64,000 nt of DNA from Symbiodinium microadriaticum (GCA_001939145.1 LSRX01000320.1:364073-428072); one strand, 5' to 3'. Numbered from the stretch's first letter, positions 1 through 13,260 are shown. Numbers and translations: made by a program. The notes: generated by a model from the letters alone, not told the origin.

Positions 1-799
1 TTGGTGGCTCGGGGTTTGCATCTGTCTCATCATTTCTTCAACCCTGAAGCTTAAGCTGGCCACCTCATGCGACCTTGCTTCACGGGCTCTTCGGGCGAAA
101 GTATCCACTTCGCGAATGTGATCACCCTGGGCGTGGATTGCCTCAGAGGCCCTCATAGAGTTGCTGGCGTGAATGCTAGCTGCTAACTCGGTGTGATGAA
201 GCTTTGCTTCGCCCTGACCCATTTCAGCACTCTGCATAGTGAGTGTTGTGTTTGCTCGATCAAGTTAACTCCTCAACCTTGAAACTTCTATGAAAGTCCC
301 ACATTGCACAAATGCCTGAGCTGCTCCTGATGCTCCATGCTCAACTGGCCGATGATTTCACTGTGTCGTGCCTCTGCAGCAAGCGCCAGAATAGGACAGG
401 TGTCTTGAGTTAATGATCACTGCCTGGCATCGAGCATTTGTTGAATGAGAGAGACATTGTACGAGGGAGCGGGTTGGGCCAAGGGCAAACTGGTAGCTTC
501 GGCCATAGGTCCAGGTATTCCTAGCGGAGAAACACTTACAAGAGAATGTGGCCTTGATAAAGGATTGGCCCCCGGCAAAGCTGAAGGTGCCATTGAGTCA
601 TAATCCTTGGCGGCAGTAAAGAATCCGTGGGAGTATAAACATCCGTAAGAGATAGAACGGGATCATTCGCTGGCACAATAGCGTTCGGCTCAAGACTGCT
701 TACGTGTTCTGGATTTGGAATCATCACTTCATTACCGTCCTCTGTTGGCATCGTCATATCAGAAATAACAGCGCTCACAGGTACAGCTTGTTCCGCCAT
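1..799 (-). pseudogene. Decayed coding fragment with coiled-coil-like protein, 3' end outside window
   Basis: I do not recognise the family. An open frame starts at 799 (MAEQAVPVSAVISDM) and runs about 65 sensible residues rich in P, T and acidic residues. The coding signal then moves to another frame (SMAPSALPGANPLSRPHSL), meets a TGA near 405-410, changes frame again near 295, meets a TAA near 265, and continues cleanly to the left edge as a charged, probably helical stretch (for example HIREVDTFARRAREARSHEV). The protein-like composition survives across these breaks and the stretch has no telomere-like repeats, unlike the next 12 kb. This suggests a broken gene or retroelement fragment. 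Unremoved introns could explain part of the breaks. Confidence 0.45.
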
Positions 800-2080
800 T
801 CCGGTGTTACCAGTAGGATTTGTGGAGCAACCTGGGTATGGCTCGAGTAGGCTACGGCTGATAACCTATAGTTCGTGCAAGAACGCACCAACCGGCAACT
901 CGCTTTTTGCTTGAGCCATGCAACACGGTCAGTCGGCTAGTCAAGTATACCAGTACAATCAAAACAGTGTTCAGTGTTCAGTTCGTTCTAAAGGCGAACT
1001 GGAGATTTGTAGCGTCTCGCAGGAATGGTGTATGGGTTTCACAGCCACTTGTGAAAGATGCTGTTTGTTGTACGGGTGGCATGGTGGTCTAAGGCGTTTA
1101 TCTCGTTGTAACAGGTTTTCCTGGGGGGGGGGGGGGGGGGGGGGGTGTCTATTCGGTGTAGGATTTGCTATACGGTTGTGGGGTCCGCAGGTATTGTCAT
1201 CTAATAACAGCAGGCAGTGAAGGCTCCCGGCATGGATGAGGGCTCCCATGTCAGATCAGCAAGTAATGTCCTACCAAGTAGAGGACTGTTAGCAATGAGG
1301 GCCGTACACCCGAATTACTACTTCCCAACACCCTCCCATGCCATGTGCCTAAGCCCTGCACCCACTTAAACCAAGTCGGGTGACACGATTCCCTCGCGCA
1401 GGCGCTTCGCACTTCGAGGTACCTGCCGAGATGAAATGACATGTTGTGAGGGTATACCCAGGCTTCTCCTTCAGGAGACTAGTAATTCAAAACCAGCTTT
1501 ATTACCTGCCAGAATGCTCGGGCGCTGGGCTCTCTGAGGCATGAACTCTGGGATTCAGGACGCTGGAGTGTCGGATAAGTTTGAAAGCCTGGAGCCTGAG
1601 TGCGAACTTTGCCTAAAGGCAACATACGAACTCGGGCTAGTCAAGGGCTTGAGGGCTTGTTGTCTTTTAGGGCTACTCCTAAACTTGTGAAGTCCCTGTC
1701 GAAAGCCGTCAGTCAACCCCGCTCCCAACTGGACACTGACCCCCAAGCCCTGTTTCCCAAGCCACGCACCCTAGGCGGTGGAGGTGGTGCGGCATTGTCT
1801 TCCGGAAAGTGTGGGACAGGCTCGGCCTTGCGCAGGAGAAAGTGAAGACTAGACACTGACAGCGTCTAGCATCTAGGCTTTATCTGCGTCGACAAACTGG
1901 GAGTCTAAGCAAAAGAAGCAAAACTTGCTGGGGATGTTGTAGCCCATGTCTGCACACGGACTAAGGAACTCCAAAAAATTGCAAGGAGCCGAGGCAACTT
2001 CTCTTGAGTCTCCAAGTGGTTCGGTTGGGATTGCAGTATGCCCAATAAAGATGTAGCTCGGTAGGTACATAAGTATATTG
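800..2080. other. No gene seen; unique sequence with a poly-G tract
   Basis: Short open frames overlap on both strands with no recognisable domain. Telomere-like heptamers are nearly absent here. The one distinctive element is the G run at 1123-1145. Confidence 0.4.
1123..1145 (+). repeat. Poly-G run, about 23 bases
   Basis: An uninterrupted run of G that follows CCT and precedes TGTCT. Its exact length is uncertain, as homopolymers of this size are hard to sequence. It can form a G-quadruplex. Confidence 0.9.
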
Positions 2081-2240
2081 GCAGACAGGCGGGCAGACAG
2101 GTAGGTAGGTAGGTAGGCAGGCAGCAGGCAGGCAGGCAGCAGGTCGGTAGAGGGGTAGAGAGGTAGATAGACAGATAGATACGCGGATAGATTAAGCAGA
2201 CAGATAAACAGATAGATAAATAGCGGATAGAGACATAGAT
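2081..2240 (+). repeat. Composite tetranucleotide repeat (AGGT, AGGC, AGAT)
   Basis: Imperfect runs of AGGT, AGGC/GCAGGCAG and AGAT/AGAC follow one another over about 160 bp. The minus-strand open frame over it (YLPTCLPACLP-like) is a by-product of the repeat. Confidence 0.9.
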
Positions 2241-2579
2241 ATGCAACTTAATCAGAACGAGGCTAGACTGGAGACGATGAGTTGAAGCAAGGTTGGCCAA
2301 GCCTTGCCTAGCCCGGTTTAGAATACGTTGGACTAAAATTTTACAGTACATTACATTAGATTCGATGAAGTCCCAACTTTTAAGATCAAGAGGGACGGTA
2401 ATCGTCGGGGCACCAGCGAATTCACCCACAAAGCCAAGCCGGAAACCCGAAACCCTTGACGCGGCCTTCACAGAGCCGATGGAGGCTGAAGGTGAGTGCG
2501 AGCCCTCGCGCACATGGAAACTTGATTCCGAAAGGTTCGGGGGGTCTCAGGTGCCTGGGATTTTGCTCAGAAATATCAC

Positions 2580-5500
2580 TGTTTGGGGGCAAAGGGCTGT
2601 TTGGGTGTACGGGTTTAGGGTTTGAGGTTTGAGGGATTCCAACGCAAAGGCATAAATGCTCGTAATACGCAGAATGAAAGCTTGCTTTCTCGATGAGGAG
2701 AAGTAGAGTTCAGGGCTAAGCACAGGCGCTGTCGCTTGAGATCGTCTTGTCTCACAAAACTCTCTCAAGCCGACAGGTTGCAACCCCATCAACCTCAGTT
2801 GTCAAACTTTACAGCTCAAAGAAATCAAGGGAATAGACAAGCTTTTCGCGCACATCGCATCATCTCGGCATTGCCGCCCAACTATTGCGATCGCATTACT
2901 CGACTTTGACCTGTGTTATGCATGCGTGTATGTATATATTGTACAGAGAGAGAGAAAGAAAAAAAGAGAGAAAAAGAGCAAGAGAGAAAGAGAGCAAGAG
3001 AGAAAGAGGGAGAGAGAGGAGAGACATAGATATCAAGACAAGCTGCTAATGCTGATGCTGGAGGTGCCAAAGACATGCACCGAAAAAAAAAAAAACGGAA
3101 GCCTGACAGGTCGACCCGAAGCCTTCTCCCGGAACCCCTCGTCCGTCAACCCACAAAAGCCAAACCCGGAATCCCCGAGACCCAAGTTCCTGGCAGGGAT
3201 CTATAAGGCTTTCTGTAAGGGTTCTATAAGGGTACTATACTCTACGGGTAGTTCTCTAAATTAGGGTCCCTCCATATCCGTTCTGTCTCGGTCGGGGGCC
3301 TCGGTCAACGCCGGTCTGGGCAGTTTAGGCTTTAGGGTTAAAGTTTAGGGTGTAGGGTTTAGGGCGCATCCGTCCCGTGCTCCTTGCCAAGCCCATCTCC
3401 ACGCAGCTGGCGCATCGCATCTACCAGCTCCTGCACATGTCAGAACGGTGGGCTTCTTCGAAAAATGACAGAGGTTCAGGTTTTAGAATTCTGGCTGTAA
3501 TCCTAATTCCTATAGACGCCAGCCTGAATCTCTTTCGCCTGCGGCCCAACATTGATCTACATCCTGGCCCCAAAGGTCGGAGATCCCGAGAAAACTCACA
3601 ACTCTTAGCTGTCATCATCACCATTAACATCATCATCACCATCATCGCCACCATCATGAAAGCGAGCTTTGATTGTTGTGATGTTGCTAATCATACCCTA
3701 AAGCCCTCAGGAAGCCTGGAAATGCTCTTTGGACAGGAAGCCGATGTGGCCTTTGTGCCTGAGCGACTCTCACAAACACCTATACCAGGGGTTTAGGTGT
3801 TTAGGGAGTTCGACTTCTTTAGACCACCTTGCATTAGCAAATTATTTAGGGTTTAGGGTTTAGGGGTTCTTCATCCTCGGAGATTTGGACGACCTATGCA
3901 TGAAATGCACCTGCTCATGCGCATCTCTCGAAAGATCCACGATCTTACACTTTGCTTTACTCTCATGCTCGGCGTACAGCGTGCTTGCACTTAGTTGAAC
4001 ACCATGAGCTCATGTGCACCTTGCAAGCCGACAAGTTTTGAAAATTCGTGAAACCGACACAACAACAAACCCACTAGAAATTGGACGTGTTTTTAACTCT
4101 AGATCTCCTTGCCGAGCAGCTCTTTCCTGCAGTTGATGGCTTTTGGGTGCATCTGCAATGGTAGCAGTGGCTTCTGCGACTCGTCCTCGCATCACATGTA
4201 GTAGTTGAGGGTTTAGGGTTTCGGGCACGCTAAAAACACAATCTCGCTGAACCATAACAGAATAAGCATAAGCCGAAGCTAAAGTCTAAATCCTACCTAC
4301 ATTCAGAACGACTGGCTGGGTTTGTCTATCGCTTGAGAGCCCGGAGGCAAAGGCGCTGGACGTGAGTGTCATACCGTTGAAGTGCTGGGACGACACGTTG
4401 AGGCGTAAAGGTGTGACTTGCTCTCTGCTGTGCTGAGGCCGAGAGGCGCTTGGGGTGCTTTCTGCCGGGGTCTTCTGGCCTTAGGGCTATACATTTGACT
4501 AGACACTTTGCACCAACATCGAAGCAAAACCGGTCCATGACCTGAGCTGCTAAGGGCCTAAACCGCTAAACCCAAAAAGCTCCCATTAAACCCAACAACA
4601 CCCGGATAGAAACCCTGTACCATAGAAACAATAAGACCAGTACAAACCCCCAAAGCCTTAATTCCCCAACCCAGATGGTCAAATGCCTTTGGGATTCTAA
4701 AGCCAGTTCCTCTTTCGGAGTTTTGAATGTTAGTGTGTAGGGTTTAGGGTTTAGGGGTTTAGGGTTTGCAATCGCCCATCATCGCCCCCGGATGTCCTAG
4801 CCTGAGTACGTATTTAAGGCTTAGGGCTTAAGGGTTAGAGTTTGGCATCTGTTCTCCGATCTGTTCGTTTGCATCTCCTTGACCACCAGGCCCTAGCCCG
4901 AGATCCGGGAGATGAATCTTAACCCGAAGCCCCTTACTTTGACCCAGAGACCCTATGGATGCCATAACCCTACACCCAGAAGCCCTGAAGCCCAAACCCT
5001 GCCTGCCTGGGCACCCCACATCAGCAGGAGCTGCTGCTGGCTGTGTTCAAGGTAACCGCAGAGCTCCTCCACGAACATCGGCACCTCACAGTTCCATCTT
5101 GGGATTTAGGGCTTCGGGTTTGGGGCGGGTTTCTTGGCGGGGCTCTCGGTTCCTTGTGTTCTTCTACTGGGCTCAGGCTCTTCTATTGGACAACGTGCTC
5201 AACGAATATTGGGCTTTGGGGTTTTTCCGGTTCGCATCTTAGGCTTTCAGGGATTCCGGCTTAGGGTTTGGGGCTGAAGGCATAGAATTTGGGGATTTTA
5301 TGTATGTCCTGAAGCAGGTCGTTTCGCAATCCGAAGCCTAAAACCCCGTAGCTGAGAAAACCCTACGGCAAGGTAGACCCTTGATGAAAAGCCCACATAG
5401 TCTGAAAAGGGCTTAGGGTTTGGGGTTTAGGCACAATAGGGATCCTCATGCTTCATACAAGCAAGGCATGGTCGAAGATCAAGAACAAAGCCCAGAGGCA

Positions 5501-5640
5501 CTCGAAGCTGCAACCCTCAACCCTAACTAAAGCTTGAGCTGCAACCCTCGAACCCCGGAAAAAATTAGAATAGGAGCTCAGGGCTTGTTACGGCTATAGG
5601 TATAATGAGGAGCCCCAAAGTAGTACTGGCAACTGTTCAT
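2580..5640. repeat. Dispersed degenerate telomere-like heptamers; no gene seen
   Basis: Clusters of TTTAGGG and variants (TTTAGGC, TTCAGGG, TTTGGGG) occur near 2610-2640, 3320-3365, 3845-3870, 4205-4220, 4735-4770 and 5105-5130, separated by unique sequence. A purine-only GA/AAAG tract fills 2941-3022. A CAT/ATC-rich run lies at 3610-3660. No open frame here has a convincing domain; the larger ones are low-complexity or end in repeats. Confidence 0.6.
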
Positions 5641-5647
5641 TCTTCTA

Positions 5648-5755
5648 TACGGCTGATGGTCTAAGAAATCCTGCATTACCCATAAATAGGAATATACCAT
5701 AACTTCCATAGTTTAGGGTCCTGAAGGTAATGCAGGATTTATATCATCAACAGTA
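5648..5755. mobile_element. MITE-like element, family A, 108 bp
   Basis: Imperfect terminal inverted repeats of about 30 bp (left TACGGCTGATG..., right ...CATCAACAGTA) flank a short AT-rich centre. Copies of exactly the same length lie at 38534 and 49872, and a shortened one at 6711. Each end begins or finishes with TA, as expected for a TA target duplication of the Tc1/mariner type (inferred). It has no coding capacity. Confidence 0.7.
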
Positions 5756-5759
5756 TGAA

Positions 5760-6961
5760 GCCCTAAACCACAAGGAGCTCTCTTGCCTGTCGCCACTCGT
5801 CCTTCACCAGCGGCGCGGGTGAGACGGCTGCCACGATGTGGAGGGCCGAGCACGCCCTACAAACAATAGAAGGGCACAGGGTTTGAGGTTAAGGCTTAGG
5901 GTTTAGGGTTTGAGGTTTAGGGTTCGAGGTTAAGGGACCTACTGGTTTTCACTCTTGCCGTTGCGGTTGCAACTACTATAACCATGGCCATGACCAGTAT
6001 CCGAGCAGGTTTAGGGCTTGGGGTTACTTCTGTTGGGTTTGGAATTAAAGGCTGAAGGCACCTGTAGCTGCACCATTGACATGAATATTATTGATAGTCT
6101 TAATAGTGTTAATATTATCTTCTTAGCAAGATATTTTTAGTATTAGTACCAATATTACTACCTCCAATATCCGCGTGTGGAAGTCGCTTAAGACCATTGT
6201 CAGTTGCGTCGCTGTCGTGGCTTCTTGCTTGCGGGTCTAGAAAGAAGGACCTAGAAGCTCTTCAACAGCCCGCGAAGGCCGTAAGAGACTACCGCCAGGC
6301 CCCCAGAAAGGGTAACAAACACAGAAGATGCCCAAACCACACACGCCAGAAATCCTCAAAATACCTTAAGAGCCTTAAACCCTTAGCCCTCAACTCCCTC
6401 GCCCCCCCAAAGTGCCCTCAGCCCTGTGAACGCTACAACCAGCCTGAACAAGCGAAGCGCGAGCATCCCGCCAGCCGAGCAGCCGATCCTGGGATTAACT
6501 GGTGCGTTTACTTACAGTGTATTAGGGTTTAGGGCCCTTTTAGGGTTTTAGAATTTCGGGTTTAGGGCTTTATGGTTTCAGGTTTTAGGGTTCAGTTTAG
6601 AGGTTTTTTTCCTGGGTGTGCGGTGCCGCTCTTGCGGGCGTTATAGATCAGAATGGGGGTTTGGGGTATATCGTTTGAGTGGAAGCATAAAGAGCCTTTT
6701 AAGGAGAGACTACGGCTGATGATACAAATCCTGCCTTGCCCATCATATGGAATATGCCATAATTCCCATAGTTGAGGGCCCTTAACATCAACAGTATTGC
6801 GACTTGCTCAGGCTTCTATAGTAGTCGGCGGCTTTAGGGTTTGGGCTCGCGCCGCTGTCGGATCCCTTTGCTCTGGAACTCCGGGTCTCAGCTCAGGTTT
6901 ACGTAGGGTTGGGCTTTAGGAGCTCACGGGGTGTAGGGTCTTGAGGGGATCACATACACAA

Positions 6962-6994
<33 letters not shown>

Positions 6995-9900
6995 ACCCTA
7001 GGGGCTGGAACCCCAAACCGTGCGAAAAAAGGATCGCTGCGACGTGTCGCGCATCGCAGGTCGCCAGATACTCAGAGAGCCTCTCCTGTGGCAATCGAAA
7101 AGCACCCTAGACTCCCTACAGGAACAAGCGACGTGCAAGACCTAGGAGAACTGTGTTCCAAACTGGGGATATATGGCCCCTGATGGTGAGTATGATAAAA
7201 GGGTAGACGGAAGGCCTAGAAACAACATGACCTGCTCTTTTGTAGCGTCCCCATAAACTCCAAGGCCCAAGAAGGTTGGGGCAGACAAAAATCCTCCAGC
7301 CCGTGACAATAAATATAAAGATTCAGAAGCCCTGAAGCTTGGCTTCGTCACCAGATTCTCGATACCCTGAGGCTTCAACCCAAAGCGTGCGCGTGCAAAC
7401 CACGAAGCTGTAAACCAGCTTGAGCAGCCTCATGCCCAAGACCCAACACCAACGACGGGTTTTGGGGTTTAGGATTTAGGGCTTAGGGTTTTCGGGCATA
7501 TTATACTTTAGAATAAGGAACCCCCAAAATAGCACTAGTTTTTTTTGGGCCCCTATATTAACGACACGTGTTTAGGCTCACCCTAAACCCCAAACCTTAA
7601 ACCCTAAACGATGTATGGGGTCAGGGGATTGATACACACAGTCTCGAGGATTCTGGACTGGGTGGTTACCATACCTTCAGCTACCATAGCCGACTTTTCT
7701 TGTAGGCTCTTATCATACACCCGAATGTGAAATTCATAGGGACCCTACACAAAAGTAGGTCTTTGTAGTTTAAAATAGGCTTGAAACCTCGCTGCGTTCA
7801 AAAATGACTGATCAAGGACAACCTTCAAAAATACGGAAGCCCTGCAAGCGCGCTTCTGAGTCTATAACTCACGATGAACCTGACATGCACACGCCCTCGG
7901 ATAGGAAAGCAACCCGAGGACCTCAAGCCCTATGAGAGTTCAATGAAGCAGGAGGCCCTCGCAAGAACAAAAATCAGCAAGTTTCTCTTCTACCGATCCA
8001 CATTCGGTCACAAGATGTACTAAAGCAGAAAACCCTAAACCACAGCCCGTCTCCGCAAAATTCACCTCGTCGTCGTTGTCCAGGCACGGCTTCCCTGGGA
8101 TGAGGAACCTCGCAGATCCCACCCCGACTTTGGGGTGCTTAGGGTTTTTGTTTAGTTTAGGGTTCAGGGTAGAGGGTTGAGGGTCGTATTCTGGGCCTTG
8201 GTGTGCCGAATGATGGGGCTTTGTAGGGTCTTGCAAGGGTGCTTTCCGGGTATCACACCGGCTCTGTGGGCTTTCGAGCGCTTTGCAGGCTGTTCAGTAG
8301 GCCGCTGGGAACATTGGGCACTGTTGGGGGTTTGCTAAATACCAGTTAACTACCCCGAAGCAAAAACCCAAACAGTGTACGACTGAAACAACTGGATGGG
8401 ATTTGATAAAAGGTTGTCGTACGGTTTTAGGAGGGTGTTGCAAGGCTTCGATACGGGTGTTGTAGGAGCTTTAACCATCTTGATTGAGGTTTTACAGTGT
8501 TACATATGCTTTAGGGTTTTAGGGTGTCCCTGTCAACGGGCGAAAGCACAAGGCTGTCAATTCCTGCAAACTCGGGGCCTGTCCCAAAACCATCCAAAGC
8601 AAACTGCAAAGAGACTGGTCACCACGGCAACAAAGCAAAGGTCAAGAAAGAACCACCACCAATACATAGCATCACCATGCAAGCCGATGTGGCCAGCAAA
8701 ACCATCTCCACCTGCTATTCACACCATCACGAGCGCCTTCACCGGAATCAGCATCGCATTCATCATCTTGACATCCAACACAGCACTGAATCCTAAACCC
8801 TAAAACCCTCGCAACCCTGATGCCAAAACTCTTGTATCTTCGAGCAATCCAGGAAGGTACAACCCAGAACTCGAAGCTCGGAAACCCCTCAAAAGGGTTG
8901 CGGTTTAGGGCCTTTTAGGGCATACGATTTAGGCTTTAGGGTTAGGGGTTTAGCGCATAGGGCTGCTATGGAGGAAGCCCTGAAAGAGTCTTTCCTGGCC
9001 TAGACTTTGCAACTGAAACCCCCTTGGACCCACAGGGAAACTAGTAGTTCAAGTAAGCCCTCAGCTTGCAGCACCAAACAAAAACGAACAAAAGCCTGTT
9101 GTCCTAAAGGTGTGCTAAAGATAAAGGCTAATAAATCCTGAGCCAATACCCGCGAAGCTCAAACGCCTGGCCTCAGTGACGCCCCCCGATCCACCAAGGT
9201 CATGAGGAGCCCGTTCCTTGGTTTTGGGGGGGATCGAATGTAGGGGCCCTCAAATATTTACAGAATGGTTTGGGGTATATGATAGTGCCATCAGTCTACG
9301 ATCACAAACCCTAAACCATTCCTTAATCATAACTAAGCTATAGTACGGAACACTGAGGAAAGGATGTGCTGATAATTCAGGCGTTCAGGGCCTAGGGTGT
9401 GGGACTCGGGTTCTTGGAACCCCTCTGGGGCCTGAGATTCTGGTTGTTTTGATCGTCTGGGACAAGGCTTAGGTGTTAAGGTTCAGGGTTGAAGGTTTAG
9501 GGTTTAGAGCTTGAGCCCTTTTCCGCGAAGCTCCTAAATTCTTCAACTTGCCCGGAGGCCTTCAGAAAGCTTCCATCGCAGTGTTGTCGAGCTTGATGGG
9601 AGCTGTCAATGGGAGTTGTCAAATGCGAGGAATCCACCCTCATTCTGATGATACGATGAACCCGAGGGGCCAATCATTAAGCGCAATATTTGCTGCTTTG
9701 GATCTAAGTGCTGTTTAATAAAGTGCAGAAGAAACAAGTGCCCTCAAGGAGTTGGCAACAGGGAGCGTTTCGCAAGGCTAGTTCAACATGTGAAAAAAAA
9801 ACGAAAACGGCTATGCCCTCAGCACAGTTTTCTCGCTTAGGGCTAAAATAAAGAGCCTTGGCAATTGCAACAGGGTTTTGGGCGCGGTATCTTGTTGTAG

Positions 9901-10160
9901 AGTACAAAAAGGGACGAAAAAGGGACGTTATCTTTTCTGACCCCCGTGTTGGGTTTAGGGCTCAGAGTATGTAACGTGAAACTAGAAGCCCCAAGAATTG
10001 AAAATGCAAAAGTCATTTGGATTGAGGATTCATGGCCTCCGGGTCGGTTTATGTCTGGTCCAAGTTGCTGCTCCGACTCTATCCACGAGCACAATTGCTC
10101 GTTGCTGTAGTCTGGAGCGTGCCACCACATGGCCTGAGCCCGGAACACATGTCCCACTCT
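5760..10160. repeat. Dispersed telomere-like repeats in both orientations; no gene seen
   Basis: G-strand runs (TTTAGGG type) near 5878-5930, 6520-6600, 7455-7490, 8145-8180, 8905-8955 and 9480-9515 alternate with C-strand runs (CCCTAAA type) near 7575-7610 and 8790-8805. A GA dinucleotide run lies at 6971-6994. The open frames of 60-135 codons here share no domain and often contain the repeat itself, so I call no gene. Small exons like those at 41-64 kb could be hidden here. Confidence 0.5.
6711..6796. mobile_element. MITE-like element, family A, internally deleted copy
   Basis: It has the same left end (TACGGCTGATG) and right end (CATCAACAGTA) as the 108-bp copies but is only 86 bp, because the inner part of the right inverted repeat is missing. 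Confidence 0.6.
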
Positions 10161-10169
10161 GATGTTCAG

Positions 10170-10354
10170 CTAACTCCCGCTCCCACTCCTACTCCTACTG
10201 CGACTCCCACCCTCCTCCAACTCGCCTTCCACTCTCCTACCATACTCCTCACAAGCAATCTCACACACTGCTGCTATTGCTATTGCTATTGCTGTGGCTA
10301 TGGCTACTGCTACTGCTACTGCTACTGCTACTGCTACTGCTACTGCTACTGCTG

Positions 10355-10416
<62 letters not shown>

Positions 10417-10440
10417 GCTGCCACCACCACCCACGACTAC
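10170..10440 (+). repeat. Trinucleotide/hexanucleotide microsatellite (CTACTG, CTA)
   Basis: TCC/ACT-rich sequence passes into TGCTAT, then CTACTG hexamers (about 10305-10352), then an almost pure CTA run (about 10358-10416), then CCA. Open frames of 60-167 codons on both strands here are long only because the repeat contains no stop in those frames. Confidence 0.95.
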
Positions 10441-10499
10441 TACTAGGATGCCTTGCTTCTAAGATCCCATTCGCTACAACACTTGGCTTCCTATGGCTA

Positions 10500-12480
10500 G
10501 AAACCTGGGTACACCTGACTGAAAACGCGGTATGACAACAAGAATCAGAGAGACTTCGTTGAATATTGAAGAAATCCTTGGACAGAAACAAACAAACAAA
10601 AACCGAAACCCTTAAACTCTAAACCCTAACTAGTCGAGAGGCAGTTGGGCAGTAGACGAACTGCCAGTCGGCAAGGTCGTCGGTGCTGCGCGTGCCATAC
10701 ACCTTAAAACTTGGGGGCAGGGGGTTTAGGGTTTGGTGTTTTCGAGTTTGGGAATTACGGTTTTGGGAACAAGTGATTGGTATTCTGGAGACGTTAGGAC
10801 CACCGAATGCGGTGACGAAGTTGGATCCTTGTCACCTGGGAGGAGAGCCCCCCCAACTCGAAGCAATCGAGACGGACGTTGTGTGTAGGCACGCCTACCA
10901 CGGCTCTAAGCAAGTCCGAGGCTCTAGTGCGTGATCAGTAGGAATACCCTTCCATTCCGGAAAAGCCTATCGCGCAGTATGAAGAAAGCTATATACCGCC
11001 TCGCAACCGGGCCGCTTCGACTGCCATCACGAAGTTGTCTAGCGGCACCACCTGCGAGTGGTGGGTCCGTCCAGGGTATACGGTGAAAGATGTGCGGCTT
11101 GGGGCTTAGAGTTAGAATCAGCAGAGTATGCCTTCGCTTGGGGCTTGCAGTTAAAATACGTAGAATATGGTTTAGGGCTTTAGGCTTCGGGTTGTGGGTT
11201 TCTGGCTTCACTTTGGGTTGCAGTATCTGGGGTTCAGGGTCATCACTTGAGCTTGGGTTTGATGCTGGGGGTTTCGCAATGATCACCTTCAGGTGCAGAG
11301 GATTTCTTGAAAACTACAAGTCCGCTTGAAACAAATCACGGGGAAGGGTACAAGTCACTCATGGGGATGCTGCTATTTAGGGTTCCATACTCAAGTCCCT
11401 CTCAGAACGTCCCACATCAGTCACCCTGCTCGACGCTAGGCTACAGCCTCCAACCGACCTAAACCCTCACCCCTTAAACCCAACAAATCCTAAGCCCCCT
11501 CAACTAGGCCCTAGACCCTGAATTCTGTAGCGCAAAGATGGAACCCACATCTCAACCATAAGAATGAACAAGCGACTAGCTTCAAGCACAAACTACCCTT
11601 GTCAGAGCCACCCCACCTGCATTTGCAGATTGCCCTCGGCGTTGGTGATCAGTTCTCCTCTTGCAGGGCCAGGGAACTTCCGGAGTTCGGATGTATGGTT
11701 CCGTGTTTGCGGGTTTAGGTCTGAGGATTGTGGAGTTGGGTGTAGAGGGTCCAGGCTGCAGCTTTTGCAGACTTCGAGTTTTGGATTTAGTTTTTGTCGG
11801 ATTACAGGTTGGGGCTCACTAATCTCCAGCTCCTTAAACTTCGGCTACAACATGTCAAACTCCTAGTTGGAACGAGGCTTCTGTTAGGACATGAGGGTTC
11901 TCAATTTGGGTCGTCGTCCTCGCTTGGACACTCTTCTGACTGGAGGTCCCAGGATGTCCTTGAGAACACCCGTTTAGCGCATCCGGCTTCTAGATGCTCT
12001 GCTTCTGAAGACTTGGACATTAATGTACGAGTTTCGGAATTCAGACTTCAGGCTCGATCTTGGAGTTTTCACGCGCCCCTATGTTGAACTCCAAGCCCTA
12101 GACCCCAAAATAAACCAAGCCCTGAAGGCTCAAACCCTGCAGCCTGAAGCCCTCAACACCACAGCTTGAACCCAAAAGCCTGTAGACCCTGTGACCGGCA
12201 CCTCGCGGTGTGGATGCTGCACAAGTTGTTTCATCTGCCTTGCTAGTTCGCACTGGCGGGTTGTAAGTTGTTAGCAGAAGGTGCTGTCAATCACTACTGG
12301 GGTCTTGACTGGCTGCGGAGGACAAATAGCGCTGTGGCTGTTTGAGGGGCCGCTAGTATGGGACTGAATGAAGCTTTGCCGATTGCCGTTTCGGGATCCC
12401 CAGCGCCCGTCCTTCAGGAATGTATCCATTAAGGATTGTGCTTTCCACCACAGTACGAAACTTTAGATAAGTTAAGGCAC
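10500..12480. other. No gene assigned; weak telomere-like sequence
   Basis: Isolated TTTAGGG-like motifs and short open frames of 60-120 codons on both strands. None shows a recognisable domain, and I could not join any of them across splice sites. Confidence 0.4.
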
Positions 12481-12590
12481 TTTCCTCTATTGGTGAGTAT
12501 GGCTTCTCTGGGTTTGTTTGGGTCTACCAACCAAAAAGCTGTGCACCGAGCCTTCAAGAAACACAATGTAGCATATATGTATGTTTCTAC

Positions 12591-12900
12591 CGAAAGATAG
12601 ATAGATAGATAGATAGATGGATAGACAGATAGACCGATAGACCGATAGATAGAAAGGTAGATGGATGGATAGATAGATTGTTAGGTAGATGGATGGATAG
12701 AAAGTTAGATATACATACATCCATCCATCCATCCATCCATCCATCCATCCATCCATCCATCCATCCATACATACATACATACATACATACATACATACGG
12801 ACATACACGTACATATATATATATATAGAGAGAGAGAGAGTCAGAGAGATATGTATACATGCATATAGAATAGATATATATATATATATATTTGTATATA
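12591..12900 (+). repeat. Compound tetranucleotide microsatellite (GATA, ATCC, ATAC, GA, TA)
   Basis: Successive blocks are GATA/GACA/GATG (12595-12710), CATC (12717-12768), CATA (12766-12797), TA (about 12814-12826), GA (about 12826-12840) and TA (about 12872-12890). Apparent reading frames such as MDGWMDGW are pure repeat translation. Confidence 0.95.
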
Positions 12901-13020
12901 TACATATTGCTGTTTGATTAAGGGGTCGTGGACACTCTGTGTCCTCAAGGTCCTGACGCTGGCGACCTCGAAGAGTACTTGCGCAGATTCGCTCAAGCAT
13001 GCCATGATAACAAACTTCGG

Positions 13021-13105
13021 CTTTTTTAACTTCGGTTTAGGGTCTAGGGCTTAGGGGTTTAGGGTTCAGGGTTTAGGGTTTAGGGTTCAGGGTTTTGGGT
13101 GTAGG
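13021..13105 (+). repeat. Telomere-like array interrupted by the retrotransposon
   Basis: About a dozen TTTAGGG-type heptamers with single-base variants. The run ends at 13105 and resumes at 21853 as GTAGGGTTTAGGGCTTAGGG, so the LTR element at 13106-21852 split one array. The last five bases (GTAGG) are the left target-site duplication. Confidence 0.85.
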
Positions 13106-13260
13106 TGACAGCTTCTAGTAGGGATTAGCTGCCACTGGTAGCTAATGCCCAAAAAACACGTTCACAGCTAAGTCGAGACAGAAACTTTTCTACCTCAAAA
13201 CAAACTCTTGTGCCTCCAGCGAAACAGCGGTCGCGTCTGTGCCAGACCTTCACGTCTACA
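13106..13260 (-). repeat. 3' LTR of the copia element
   Basis: 155 bp. On the plus strand it begins TGACAGCTTC and ends CGTCTACA, the TG...CA ends of LTRs. It differs from the other LTR only at 13126 (T here, C at 21718). It is short for a copia LTR. Confidence 0.95.

Noticed and set aside
10032..10535. Plus-strand frame of 167 codons and companions over the CTA/CTG region
   Set aside because: Poly-Tyr/Cys, poly-Leu and poly-Val are translations of a trinucleotide repeat in each frame.
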